Source of the DNA: Emydura subglobosa
Taxonomy: Eukaryota; Chordata; Testudines; Chelidae
NCBI GenBank assembly: GCA_007922225.1
Contig: ML679961.1
Coordinates: 68,275,075-68,339,074 of the forward strand
DNA: 64,000 nucleotides
Reading direction: 5' to 3'
Below are positions 22,925-34,749 of the stretch, one piece after another; the stretch's first letter is position 1, and every line of letters starts with the position of its first letter. Position numbers and translations under genes: made by a program. The notes beneath the pieces are model-generated. The model saw only the letters and a list, made by a program, of their open reading frames with translations, ran no database searches and was not told where the DNA came from.

Positions 22925-24684
22925 TTCGCTTTATTATTTATAAAGCTTTGTGTTGAAAGATTTTATGAGCTATCAGATGATAGAACTGTTTCTGTTATAT
23001 GTATTTTTTAAAAATAAGAGCTCTAAAGAAAATAAAATCATATGTGTTCCTTCCTTGACTAATCTGCTTTTTCCACTCACAAGAAGAGTTATAAAATAAA
23101 TAGAAACCAGAGCCAGAATGTGCATTTGTCTTACTTTAAAAATTGATCTTCCTCCTTTTCCAAACAAACAAAAACAGTAACTGCAGCTCACACAATTAGT
23201 CCCACCGTAGAGACTGAAGGTTACACAAACACAAACTAAAAAATTAAGAATAAACATCCACAGCTCTCCCTGGAAGTGTGTATGTGTGTGTGTGTCAGCA
23301 TATATATACACATGGGTCCACTCTGAACTTGATGCTCACGCATGACGCCCACAATGGCTGGAAAGTAAACCTGAAAGTCTAGGGAAATGAGAAGGAAAAC
23401 TGAAAAAAGCGAGAGGTGACAAGATTCCCAACTCTAGTTACATTTGAGTTATGGCTGATGCAAAAGTCCAACACTGTTTTCTGCTGCATTCGCTCAAAAA
23501 CAGCTTTTCTGTTTAAAACAATAGGTCTTAGGTAAATAATTCACCTTGGGTAAAAGTTGACCCTGTGCCAGAGGCCAACACAAAGGCCTATGTAGCACAT
23601 GGGGTCTTGGGTTTAAGTGGGCCTGAAGTGCTTCTAGTGGCCCTTGGCTCAGGTATAAATTTCACCCATTAAACATAAAAACAAAAGACAGTTTTATTTA
23701 GTTGTAATAACAGGATATATTTTCATCTATGCTTTCCTAAGACTTTTCATTCTGCACGTGGAGTACACATTGCACCAGTCACTGTAGTTGTCTGTGAGCT
23801 ACCACGCTCTAAGTAGCACATCAAAGATCTGTACAGTAATAAGCGGGCTGGGTGCAAGAGCTTCACAGTCATTAGAGGCAACTGTGTGATACAACTCCTC
23901 CAGTCCTCAAAACTTTATCCACTAGTCTGGAATATTGCCTTTGGCTTAGAGAACAAACATGCAATCAAGGGGTCTTTAAACTGCACATTAGACAGAACAA
24001 TATCTTCCTTTCTAACATTAAGAATGAGTGTGAGTTGAAGTCCATAAAAGTCAGGAAACTGCAAATTAAGGGTAAAGCTGTCACATCATCCTCACTCACC
24101 CTGCTGTACCTAGATATTGCATCACAATCTGCTGCACTAATGATATAAGACTGCTGCCTGACAGTACAAGTCACGGACACAAAGTAGTTTTTTCTGGCTT
24201 TGGTAGGATTTTGCATCAGAACTTTAATGTTATTTGTTCACTTTTTGGGGGTTTGTTTAATCCCTGTTTCAGAATAATTGTCAGAAATACTCCCATAATA
24301 ACAGATGCCTGAGCAACTAGTTTATTCTTAGGTAAACACTAGTTCAGGCCAGGATACGAATGTGGACATCTCTCTCTGAAGGCAGCTCTTGCACACTGTG
24401 TGCGCTTCATCTTTCTCCCATATACTGAGACTGCTGGAAATGACCCTTCAAGTTAAATGACTATTTCCCATTGAATAAGAAATGCATCCAAACTATCCAA
24501 GTGGCCTAATTTTCCAATAACATGGTTCTGCCAGCCCAACCATCAGTGAAAATCTGGAGTGAAGTATGTCACCTATACTGAAAATTGCATGATAGCACCA
24601 AATGTTTCAAACACATTTTATCTCCCAGAGTCTCATTCAGTCACCTCCATACCTTCTTCTATATACCTAGTCAATGTACAATCT
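22925..24684. other. A/T-rich stretch, no gene seen
   Basis: This contains a (TG)n/(TA)n microsatellite at about 23,276-23,312 and otherwise unremarkable sequence, presumed intron. No repeat family or exon was identified. Confidence 0.4.
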
Positions 24685-24748
24685 CATTGAGCTCATCTGC
24701 AAGGCCCCATCTTATCCATTGAGCTCATCTGCAAGGCCCCATCTTATC
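24685..24748. repeat. Perfect 2 x 32-bp tandem duplication
   Basis: The unit starting cattgagctcatctgcaagg occurs at 24,685-24,716 and again at 24,717-24,748 with no difference between copies. This implies a recent duplication or an assembly artefact. Confidence 0.9.
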
Positions 24749-25028
24749 CATATTTAAGTCCCTTTTAATTATGCACTTCTGCTGTGCTGCCTATAGTGAT
24801 TCAACTTAACTTGTATATAAAGTGCTTATTATTATTCCTCTTCCCCTGACCTCTGTCTGTCTGCTTGTTTGTCTTTAACCTGTGAGCTCCTCAGAGTAAG
24901 GAACATCCTCTTTAAGTGCTTATTAGAAAGTGGACATTATTACTAATTAAATAAAAAATAATAATTATTACTATTTTAACATTTCTGAAAAATCAGAAGT
25001 CTACCGAAATATAATCTTAGTATACTTC

Positions 25029-25665
25029 ATGCACAGATTCATAGAGTTAAAACAAGAAAGGACCATTAGATTATCCAGTCTGACCTCCAGCATATCACAA
25101 GTCACTAAAGTTCACCCAGTTAACCCTTATTGAGGCAGATAACTTGTATCTGACTAAAGCATAACTTAAGTTTGACTAAAGCATGTCTTCCAGGAAGGCA
25201 TCCAATCTTGATTAGAAGCCATCAAGAGATGGAGAATCCACCACTTCTCCTGGTAGTTTGTTCCAATGGTCAATCAACCTCAGTATTAAAAATTTGTGCC
25301 TAATTTCTTATTTGAATTTTTCTGGTTTCAGTTGCCAGTCATTTGTTCTTGTTTTGTCTTTCTCCACTAGATTAAAGAGCTCGTTATTACTGAATATTTT
25401 CTCCCCAGGCAGGTATTTATACACTGTAACCAGGTCACCTCTTAATCTTTTTGATAAACCAAAGAGATTAAGCTCTTTAAGCCTCTCACTTTCTTTTCTG
25501 CAACCTCTCCAACTTTTCACAATCCTTTTTTAAAATGTGGACACCAGAACTGTATACAGTATTCCAGTTGTGGTCTCGCCAATGCTATATACAGAGGTAA
25601 AATCACTCTCTACTCCTGCTGTTAATAGGGTGATGACTAGAAGAGTATTATTTTTATTCCCATAA
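25029..25665 (-). mobile_element. CR1 LINE, C-terminal and 3' part
   Basis: The plus strand starts 'cagattcatagagtt...aaggaccattagattatcc', the reverse complement of a CR1 3' end. The minus-strand translation around 25,308-25,520 reads LKELNLFGLSKRLRGDLVTV followed by YKYLPG, the signature of the CR1 reverse-transcriptase C-terminus. It is broken by stops, hence a fossil. Orientation is the same as CSTPP1. Confidence 0.85.
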
Positions 25666-26224
25666 TATCTGAGTATTTAGCCACACATCTTTCATTAGAA
25701 TTAATTACTCAAATCCTGCAGATTACTTTGAAAATCTCAACCTAAAGTGTTCAATGACTAAAAGGTTGTGACAGACCAATTCCAACAGCATCTAATATCC
25801 TCAAACTCCTTGGATCACACCCAGACCAGTTTTAGACCTGGGTATGACATGTAAACAGCATTAAGTGCAGTGATTGATGATCTTCTCGGGGCAATGAACA
25901 GAGACTAGACTTTTTTTTCTGAAACTACTAGATCTGTGGGTGGCCTGTAATTCTGCTAAACATGAGATGCTGCTGATATAACTGCAGTCCTGGAAAGAGT
26001 GGCCAAAATGTGGTTCCATTCATTTCTCTCAGTGCAGTCCCAATGGATGCTCCTCTTCCCCAAGGACTCTCAGCTGAAGAGTTACATGGAGTTGAATCTT
26101 TGCCACAGTTATCCATGCTTTGGACACTTTGAGACTGGTTCACTGCAACAGTCTGTCAGGCCCCAACCATGAAAGCTACTTAGAAGTCTTAGCTAGTAAA
26201 GAATAAGGGTCCCCACGTTCTGGA

Positions 26225-26525
26225 TACGGAGGACCTATCATGCAGAACAGTGTCAAATGCCTTACTAAAATCATGGTATATCATGTCTACCGCTTCCCCA
26301 CACTATCCACTAGGTCAGTAACCCTATCAAAGAAGAAAATTAAATTGGTTTGGCATGATTTGTTCTTGACAAATCCAAGCTGACTTCCTTATAACCCTAT
26401 TATCCTCCAGGTGCTTACAAATTGATTGTTTAATAATGTGCTCCAGTATCTTTCCAGGTATTGAAGTTAGGTTGACTGGTCCCTGGGTCCTCCTTGTTCC
26501 CCTTTTTAAAGATAGGGTCACTAAT
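26225..26525 (-). mobile_element. CR1 LINE, reverse-transcriptase fragment
   Basis: The minus strand encodes PVNLTSIPGKILEHIIKQSI followed by CKHLEDN, a hallmark of the CR1 RT N-terminal part (usual PVSLTSV.GK..E...). It lies 5'-ward of the piece at 25,029-25,665, with about 560 bases of unrelated sequence between, so the two may be one copy disrupted by insertion and deletion. Confidence 0.8.
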
Positions 26526-27111
26526 AAATATTTGACCCTGAAAGTACAGAGAAAATATGTCGCCTCCCCCTACTACCACAAGCTTTGAACAGTTCAATGA
26601 AGTAGAAATGAAAGGAAAGAGCAAAGCTATTCAGCTGTTTCAGAGTTACAGAAGAGATTTTCTAGGCTGGCTCATTGGGCTATAGTTTCTGACTTCCTAG
26701 CCCAATGGAATGCTGAGATCCCAGGCTGGTAGGAATAGGGAGCCCTGAGGGCCAAAGCTGATGAGCAATGAACACTGAGGTAACAGTGTTGTGGCCTGAG
26801 GCTGGCATCAAGCCTGTCAGGTTATCTGCACTGCATAGAACACATTTGGAAAGTCACTTTCCGTTGAATTAGATGTTTATTAGGAGAAAAAGAGATCTTC
26901 TCATTATTTACTTCTCCCCTTTCTTTTTAGGAGGAAGCTTTCTGGGGTTTGTCAATGAATAAACAGAGAGCTGGAGAGGAAAGTAGGCTGAAAGCCTGTG
27001 TGTATACAGCTCCTTTTCAATCTGTATACACAGCTGTGACTGTCTTGTATGCAACTAGGACAGCCTTTTGCTGTGTGGAGCCCAAAATACAAGCAGATGA
27101 GCTATCCCCAA
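26526..27111. other. No gene seen
   Basis: Unrecognised sequence, presumed intron, between the CR1 fragment and the tRNA-like repeat. Confidence 0.35.
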
Positions 27112-27400
27112 CCCCGTGCCAAGTGGTTAAAGCGCTCACCCAGGATGTAGGAGCCTAGATTCAAAGCCACCCTTCCTGATTCAGATCAGGGACTTGAATC
27201 CAGGTCTCCCACATCACAGCAAAGTGCCTGACCCACTGTATTATAGGGTATTCTAGAGTAGGACTATCTTTCAACATCACCAGTTGAAGCTGTTCCACTT
27301 TGTATAATAGACTACTAACTGGAGCAGGGATAGGAACACAGATCTCCCAAGTAAGTGTGCTAACTACTAGGCTCTGGGAGCAGGGATGAGGACAGGGCAG
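27112..27400 (+). repeat. tRNA-like SINE debris
   Basis: An A-box-like agtggttaaagcgctcaccc is followed by 'gatgtaggagcctagattcaaag' (B-box-like), then a second 'gcagggataggaacacagat' section. This looks like a degenerate tRNA-derived repeat. It lacks a foldable acceptor stem, so it is not a tRNA gene. Confidence 0.45.
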
Positions 27401-29810
27401 CAGCACCTCAAGAGAAGGCTGAGGTCACTTAGGCACTTAACTCCAGAAGAGTGTTCAAGGCTGTAAATCCCACATGAAGATAGGTGCCTTGCTTTAGCCT
27501 GGATTTAGGATATAATTCCTTCTGAGGGGCAGGACTTAGATTTCATTCCTCTTCTCAGCATTTCCTCCTGGCTAGCTTAAGCAGCTCCCAGCTCACCATA
27601 CTGGCTTTTGTGAATCCCATTCTTAGGTCCCTAACTCTCCTCATGCATAGCATAGGGAGTCCAGGTGCTTACCTCAGGGGTGAGGTTTCTACTGGGGAGC
27701 AGGACGTCTAAAGTTAGGTGTTGCAATACTGAGCCTAAGTCCTCTTTATTGAGCTAACTCTTAGTCCTACCAGGGATCCAGGTGGAAGATAAGAGTAGAT
27801 ATCTGGTAAGCAGGCATGTGGTAGGCTGCTTTATTGTTGCTAAGATCTATATTCCCTGAAATACTTTTGTACTAAGTAAATGATATTTTGTTTTAAGAAG
27901 GCTGTTTGATCACTGATTACCATTGTCAATGCTCCTGGACAGAAAAGAACCACAGAATCTGAGCCTAAATCAGACCTGCTGACATAGTCATGGTTGACTG
28001 TGATCTAGGGCCTGATCTGATAGAGTAAGAACAGTGCAGTTCTCCTCTGAGCCAGATGAACCTAGAGGCTTTAGACCTGAGAGATGGCATGCACTCAACA
28101 GGACTAGGAGGGATCAGAGGTGCAGTTAGCCTATAGTCTTATTGTCCCTTAGTGCCTAGCCAATTCTGCTGCCTTGCACATAGAGGGTAGAAGAGTTAAA
28201 CTCCTCTTCTGACAACTTCCTCATGCATATTGTGTGTGCAGTCCCTTTTCTATTCCTCTGCACCCCAACCAGAATTAGAGCAGATCCTACATAGCTGAGT
28301 AGGCTGGGGATTGGAACTTACCTCCCCTTACTCCACTGCATGGCTATGCAGGACCAGGGCACAACCTTGTCCTAGTTTTTTAAAGTAAAGTTTAAAAAAA
28401 AAGAACTCTGTCCTGAAGCCATGGAGCCCAGGTCCTGGATCACCAGTGTTCTTATGATTCATTTGCTCTGTGAATGACAATCTCATGGACCATTAACTAG
28501 GGCTAGACTAAATTTATTTTGTGAATCCCCACCCTTTGTATGAGAAACAGGGCTCTCTAGGAACTGGGAGGTTTGATTAGCTACCTTGCATTAATGAGGA
28601 TACATCATCTGTAGAAGGCAAGCAGTGAGAGATGTGTTTACACAGAGCTTCTAATGTGGGCATGAGGGAAGATGCACTGAGTGCCCTACATAGTTCCTGA
28701 CTGTGCCAGTGTTGGGTATAACTGAATGGGTTTATGACTCAGCCAACTGTTACCAAAACATTTAATCAAAGCAACACCACTTTACAGAAAGTGTTGTTTT
28801 GCACGAGGTCTGTGCTTCTGCTTCACAGCACACCAAAGGCATGAGAGTATCAATTGTAGCTATGGACTTGGCTATGTGTTATTGCCTGTGAAGTATGAGC
28901 TATCCATGGGGCTCAACTACACAGTCAGACACACCGTACACACAGACACTTAGGTTACAGGTCCATTCTCAAAATAGTGTTGAATTCTTTTCCTTTTCAT
29001 CTCTTGTGCCAATTATCACTGAAAAGTTAATTGTGTGCTATCACTGACTGAACAGAGAAGAAACTATGCAATAAAAAGAAAGACTCCCAATGAGGAGTTC
29101 TGAGAAAATCATAAAGCACGGACACTAGTGGAACACCAAACAAAATCTCCTTTTTTTACAGTTGAATATTTTAATTTTTAAAATCATATGAGTTTCTATT
29201 CCAAGAAATAGACTAGAATAGAAAATTAGCATCCACTAGTGCTTGAACCCCCAAAAAGCTGTATAGGAGGACAGCCTTTAAATGATAGGGCATGCTGCTA
29301 CATATAACCGTGCTCCTCTGCCAGTCCGCATAATGAGTGGAGGATGAAAAGCAACCATTTTTCTTCATGTGGAGCTCAATAGAGTTCCGGGCCTGCCACA
29401 CAAAACTTCTTCAATAATGCAATCTAGTGCCTTTGATTAGAGGAACATGCTGAAGAATAAACAAACCTCTTGACTACAACTACTGTACTGAAATGCAAAG
29501 CTGCTTCTATCCCCACCATGCAGTTATTCACAGGGAAAAACACAGGAATGATGTTGATGTAGGCTGCTCTATCAGAACATACAATGCAAAGAACTCTGAA
29601 CCAGGCTTTCTTGTGTTGCCATATGAAGGCACTTGGATGCAACCGGATACTCCTGCGGTAAATATGAGCAGTGCAATGTTACCCAGTAAAAAGCAAGAGC
29701 CACCAGGCCAGTCTGTTCTCAGTTTGTTGGCAGGGTCAGGGCTGAGGTAGCCAGTAGTAATTTTGTTTGCTTCACATTCTCAGATTCTTGCTTGTTTTGG
29801 GTGGGTTGAT
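27401..29810. other. No gene or clear repeat seen
   Basis: About 2.4 kb of presumed intron with scattered stops in all frames. No recognisable repeat, exon or RNA was identified. Confidence 0.4.
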
Positions 29811-30770
29811 ATGATCTGCAATTGAACTATATGACTAGTGCCCTGGTTGAGGATGTATGTAGACTATGCTGTAATTTTCACTACAGGCAGACATACCCAC
29901 ATTAGCTCTAGTTGAGCTAGTGTGCTAAAAATAGCAGTATAGCTGCAATTGCACACATAGGGAGCCAGGGCTAGCCATGCTGAGTACAATCCCATCCAAG
30001 ACTTGTTGTGACTATTGGGCCTACAAAATTTACCCCTACTGTAATAAACTCAAACGTAAGAAGTGAGTGAAAGCTCATAAGATGTTACAATAACCTGTCA
30101 TTTTTGCCTACTTGGAAATGAACTATGAAAAACAGGCTGAGTTGTTTTCAATTATAAACAGATAAAAGAGAACCAGACAAAGAAAATGGATTAGTCCATA
30201 CAAAAAAGACTTACTGATATGATTCAAAGACTGTTGAAATCATCCTTGGTAAAAACAGAAAATGTGGAACCACAACGGACCAAAATTGGTGATTGATATT
30301 AGGCCTAATTGGACAAAATAATAAGGGGAATGAATTATACTGTCTGTTTTCCCTCTTTTGGGGTTTCTTAAAAAGAAACTCTGAAATTTTTTTTTCATCT
30401 CTCTCTACTCTCCCAGCCGTCCTTGCATCTCAGCACATCTCATTGTCCGTAACTACAAGGTAGAAGGAGCAGACCAGACTGAAAGATTTTCTTCCCAGGA
30501 GAAAGTCCTTCTAGCCTTGCTCTTGTTTAAGGTACTTTATTTTAACCTGTGAGTGCTGAAAATCATGATATCCTCAAAACATCCACACTCAGCCAGTCAG
30601 AGGGGATACCGAACTGCTAGCATCACAGAGTCACATACAATCCTGTTTTGCCTCCCTTCCCCTGTTGTATTACTTTCTTGGTTTTCATCAAATCCTAAAA
30701 TCAACGCAATGCATCCACTCCACTCCTGTCTTGTCTAAGGAGAAAGAACCCAACCAGATGACATCAGTAA
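29811..30770 (+). repeat. Duplicated block, copy A
   Basis: This ~960-base block is homologous to 52,985-53,491 plus 54,715-55,215 (copy B). Shared landmarks include ctatatgactagtgccctgg, gtgctaaaaatagcag, ggattagtccatac, cattgtccgt and caaccagatgacatc. Identity is high, roughly 85-90% by eye. Copy A has an uninterrupted ggcctaattggac at 30,302-30,314, where copy B carries a 1.2-kb insertion. Copy A stops abruptly at 30,770, where a DIRS-like element begins. It could be a segmental duplication or an unnamed repeat family. Confidence 0.8.
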
Positions 30771-30829
30771 AAGACGGTTACTTACCTTGTAACTGTTGTT
30801 CTTCAAGATGTGTTGCTCATGTCCATTCC
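30770..30829. repeat. DIRS element 1 outer inverted-repeat arm
   Basis: This 60-base arm contains ggttacttaccttgtaactg and gatgtgttgctcatgtccat. Its exact reverse complement is at 31,019-31,078 with no mismatch. The minus strand carries CAAG/GTAAGT here (30,780-30,785), an ideal splice donor. Confidence 0.95.
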
Positions 30830-31018
30830 ATCGTAGGTGTGTGCATGCCTCTGTGCATGGTTACCGGAATTTTTTTCCCTTTAGCACTACCTGTAGTGCC
30901 AGCTCTAGCATCCCCTGGATCCCCGCGCACATGCCGCAGTATATGAGGCTCTGCCGGCCCTACACCCCCTCAGTTCCTTCTTGCCGCGACTCTGGCAGCG
31001 GGGATGAAGGTGAGTCAT

Positions 31019-31078
31019 GGAATGGACATGAGCAACACATCTTGAAGAACAACAGTTACAAGGTAAGTAACCGTCTTT
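31019..31078. repeat. DIRS element 1 inner inverted-repeat arm
   Basis: The exact 60/60 reverse complement of 30,770-30,829; the loop is 189 bases. Immediately beyond, at about 31,079-31,120, a third partial copy lies in the same orientation as the outer arm (ttcttcaagtgcttgctcac). This matches the terminal-repeat/internal-complementary-region layout of DIRS elements. Confidence 0.95.
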
Positions 31079-31199
31079 CCTTCTTCAAGTGCTTGCTCAC
31101 GTCCATCCTATTGTAGGTGATTCACAAGCAATACCTTGACAGTGGGCCGGAGTTATGGAAGAGCTGCCTGCAGCACCACTCTGCTGATGCCCACATCCT

Positions 31200-32090
31200 C
31201 CCAAGCCTGCTGGATAATGGCATAGTGGGACATGAAGGTGTGTACAAACGACCAGGTGGCAGCCCTGCAAATGTCTTTTACAGGCACTCTTGCTAGGAAG
31301 CTGTGGACGAAGCTTAAGCTCTGGTTGAGTGGGCTGTAATTATCCCTGGAAGTGGCACCTTCACCAGCTCATAGCAGAATTTGATGCAGGAAGTTATCCA
31401 CAATGAAATGCGTTGGGCGGAAACAGGTGAGCCTTTCATCTGATCAGCCACCACAATGAAGAGTTGCGTAGATCTCCAGAACAGTCTTGTGCATTCGATG
31501 TAGAATGCTAACGCTTGTCTAACATTTAGCGTGTGCCACCTCCTCTCCTCCTCCAAGCCATGGAGTTTGGGAAAAAACACAGGGAGAAAAATATCTTGGT
31601 TATAATAAAATTGGGAAACCACCTTAGGCAGGAAGGCTGGGTGTGGCTGCAACTGAACTTTGTTTTATATAACACAGTATAAGAAGGCTCCAAGGTCAGA
31701 GCCCTAATTACAGAGACCCTCCTTGCCGAAGTAATGGCCACCAGGAAGGCCACCTTCCATGACAGCAGCAGTAAAGGGCATGTAACCATGGGCTCGAAGG
31801 GGGGGCCCGGTGATCTGCAAGAGGACCAGATTGAGATCCCAGGGAGGCACCGGGTCACAGACCTGCAGATAGAGCCTCTCCACCCCTTTCAGGAACCTAA
31901 TTGTCATAGAGTGGGAGAAAACTGATCTCCCCTCCAAAGGTTGGTGGAATGCCGATATAGCTGCTAGGTGGACCTTCAGGGAGGCCACAACTAATCCCTG
32001 GAGTTTTAAGTGCAACAAGTACTCCAGGATCGCCTGTATCAGCGACAACCCTGGCGAAATTCCTTGAGACACTGCCCAACAGGTAAATCG
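31200..32090 (-). pseudogene. DIRS tyrosine recombinase, degraded (element 1)
   Basis: Fragments in three frames align with element 2: ILEYLLHLKLQGLVVASLKV near 31,990, the first catalytic-Arg region (ITSARRVSVIRALTLEPSYT) near 31,680, the HSTRA motif near 31,315, and the region of the catalytic Tyr (FMSHYAI) near 31,230. A stop follows directly after HSTRA and at least two frameshifts separate the parts. The protein would cut and rejoin DNA through a tyrosine intermediate in an intact element. This copy cannot make it. Confidence 0.85.
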
Positions 32091-32133
32091 CTTCCATTTT
32101 GCCCAATACGTGACCTGTATGAAAAGTTTCCTG

Positions 32134-33330
32134 CTACCCAGCAGGATTTGCTGAACTTGTGCTGAACAGGCTCGCTTGTCTGCCCTCAGCCATGGAGACC
32201 CATGCCATGAGATGCAAGGAGTTCAGGTCCAGGTGTAGCAAGCGACCTTGGTCCTGGGACAGGAGATCATGCTGTCTCCGTAGCTCCAGCAGGGGGGCAA
32301 TCGATAGGTCCAGCAGCATGCTGAACCAGTACTCGCGTGGCCAGGCTGGTGCAATTAGGATAACATCCGCCTTGTTCCTCTTGATTTTCAGCAGGACTTT
32401 GTGAAGAAGAGGAATGGGCGGAAACACATACATGAAGCTCCCCGACCAGGGCAGAAGGAAGGCGTCAGAGAGCGACCTGGCCTCCAGACCACGGAGGGAG
32501 CAGAACTGCGGGCATTTCCTTTTCCATACTGATGCAAACAGGTCCACCTGGGGAGAGCCCCATGGTTGGAAAATCATAGAGATCGCATCTGGATGAAGCG
32601 ACCAGTCATGGCAGGATAAGAACGACCTGCTGAGGTGGTCCGCCTCATTGTTCCTTGCTCCAGGGAGGTGAGAGGCTATTATATGAAAATTGTGCCTCAC
32701 CGTGAGGTCCACAGACAAATTGCTTCCTTGCAGAGGGCTGAGGAACAGTCTCCCCTGTGTCTGTTGATGTAATACATGGCCGCTGTATTGTCTGTCAGTA
32801 CCTGCACCACCTTGCCCGCAATAAAGTGGAGGAACACTCCACAAGCTAGGCGAATAGCCTGTAACTCTCTCACATTAACGTGCATGCGCCTCTCCTCCCT
32901 CGACCAGACCCCTTGTGTGCCGAGGTTGGTGCTGATGTGGGCCCCGCACCCTAAGTCCGAGGCGTCTGATACCAGAGTGACCGAGGGGACTAGCTCCTCG
33001 AACGGCACACCCCTCAACACTGCCCGGGGGCTCTGCCACCAGTCTAGTGAGGCCAGGATCTGGGGGGGACTGTGATCACCCGGTTCAGGGAATGTCTGCT
33101 CGGGGAATAAACTAAGGCAAGCCACGACCGAAGTGGTCTGAGTCTTAGCTGAGCCAGCCTCACCATGTAAGTAGTCGGGCAGAGGTGCAGGCAAGCACAG
33201 ATTGTAGACATTGCCTCGAAGCGTGGCTGGGGCAGGAAAGCTCTGGCTTGGGAAGCGTCCAGGACCACCCCAATGAACTCTAGCCACTGCACCAGAGTTA
33301 ATGTGGACTTCTGCTTCCTTCGTCCCAAAC
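32134..33330 (-). pseudogene. DIRS reverse transcriptase/RNase H, degraded (element 1)
   Basis: The RT end reads KSTLTLVQWLEFIGVVLDAS near 33,290. The RNase H domain follows with VTLVSDASDLGCGAHIS (first Asp), HVNVRELQAIRLA (Glu) and VQVLTDNTAAMYYI (Asp), then LPGARNNEADHLSRSF and PQVDLFASVWKRKCPQFCSL. Key RNase H acidic residues are present, but the parts lie in different frames (33,328-33,044; 33,344-32,697; 32,844-32,134), so it is dead. The RT catalytic region lies upstream of the truncation and is missing. Confidence 0.85.
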
Positions 33331-33345
33331 TGCTCTTTTTTCACA

Positions 33346-33625
33346 GTTTAGAAGAGCAAAGAGACCATAAAGTTGCCTTAACCAGCAGCTGAGGATTTCC
33401 AGTTTAGAGTTTGTGTAAAATACATGTTACATTATAATCAAAATCCCCCAAATTCCTGTTGTAAATTTTAACATACAGCTGATAGTTGGATGCAAATATA
33501 GAGACACAATATGCCTGAGAGGTTCAATTATTGATGGCCTACTGAATTTGTTGTAATGGGCTCTTGAAAAATTACATTGTTCTAGTAGTTTTAGGAAGAG
33601 CAGAGGATCCATAATTTGAGAGAGG
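33346..33625. other. No feature recognised
   Basis: Sequence between the truncated DIRS element and a hAT-type MITE. It does not match the continuation of duplicated copy B, so sequence was lost or rearranged when the DIRS copy was truncated. Confidence 0.4.
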
Positions 33626-34104
33626 CCGGGTTACCATATGTTCTGGTTTTCCTCTTTTTTGAGCCTTTGTCCTGGCAGATTTTTCAAATAGCAGGAAATG
33701 TCCTGTATTTTTGCAGAGCAGATGCTTTAACTCAAAAAGAGCCAGATTAGGTCCCACCCCTGCATACGCAGCTGATTGGTCCATTCCTCCTACAGCCACT
33801 GGATCCCACCTACCCAGACCTGGGCTCCCAACACTGGGAGGGGGTCCCGCAGGGATGTGCTGACTTATGGCTGTTGCTGTGTCCTGGATTTGTGCCAGCC
33901 ACACTGCCACCATATCAGGGCACAACATTGCTCACCCACCTTGAGAGTGAGGCCACAGGTACCCTCTTCAGCACCCCTCCCAGTATACACTCCCTTCCAG
34001 AACCACCCAATAACCCTCTCCAGCACCCCTCAAATACTCCCTCCACCTCTCCCTTCCTCTCCCCCCCCCCATCCTCTTTGGGAACCTGAAATATGCCAAC
34101 CCTA
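33626..34104. mobile_element. Probable hAT-type MITE, diverged
   Basis: The left end (gggttaccatatgttctgg) and right end (gaaatatgccaaccct) are imperfect inverted repeats related to those of the 302-bp element at 16,742. Internal motifs ('ggaaatgtcctgtattttt') fit the same family. I see no target duplication. The right part is C-rich with a C10 run near 34,061-34,070. Confidence 0.45.
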
Positions 34105-34749
34105 CTCATCATACAGCATTTTTTAACTACCTGTGAACTAAGAAGAACTGATAACACCTTGAAATGTATATAAAGTGCAGTGAAAGTCTCCAGTTCCTGA
34201 AATCAGTTTTATTCTCGATTGTTCCTTGAGCCGGTATGCTAGCTGTCTTTCTGCTTTGTCTTCTGCTTCCCAGTGTGATCGGTGGAGCCTAGTCAAGAGA
34301 AATTCCATTTGAGGTGACTGCAATTTTCTAAATTTGTAAACAGCAGGTACAAGGTTTATGTATTTTTTCTTGTGAATGGGAAGTGATTTCCATAGTTGGT
34401 GGGATGAAGAAATACTGCTGCTTTGGTTGACGTTTACTTCATATAATTTATGTTCTTATGTTTTTAAATATATACCAATGATGCTCTTTGGTGTGGAGTT
34501 CATACATGACCAAAATCTAAATAAAGAAACCTGATGGTTTTGTCTAACCCTTCAGTGAGTTTGCCCTGACAGACTCTCTTCTTCACTGAGTAAGCTATCT
34601 TCCCTGGAAAGTAGCTTGAATACTTCCCCTAGTGTGGTTTGAAGGTGTGCATTTGAGCACTGGCTTCTAAATAAATGTGTCTTTCTGGTTGTAGAAATGG
34701 TTTTAAATAAAGACTCTGGGACACAGAGGCACCAACTCATCCATATTTA

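Larger units (their letters stand above)
30770..33345 (-). mobile_element. DIRS-like retrotransposon, 5'-truncated (element 1)
   Basis: A tyrosine-recombinase retrotransposon on the minus strand. Reading from 33,345 downwards it holds the end of the reverse transcriptase, an RNase H domain, the region between RNase H and recombinase, a tyrosine recombinase, and a 3' end with long inverted repeats. DIRS elements replicate through a circular intermediate and integrate by recombinase rather than integrase. All frames are broken by stops and shifts. The 5' half (gag and most of RT) is absent; similarity to element 2 fades near 33,315-33,345. It interrupts copy A of the duplicated block. Confidence 0.88.

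Noticed and set aside
27112..27180. tRNA gene
   Set aside because: A-box and B-box-like motifs are present but no acceptor stem or anticodon arm can be paired; the same motifs occur at 5.1 and 36.2 kb in repeat context.
30770..31078. microRNA precursor or CRISPR-like repeat
   Set aside because: The inverted arms are the terminal structure of a DIRS element, repeated at the second DIRS copy; loop length and context do not fit a microRNA, and there is no spacer array.
32159..33075. Plus-strand ORFs of 60-99 codons across DIRS element 1
   Set aside because: They are antisense shadows of the RT/RNase H and recombinase fragments on the minus strand, whose translations match DIRS proteins.
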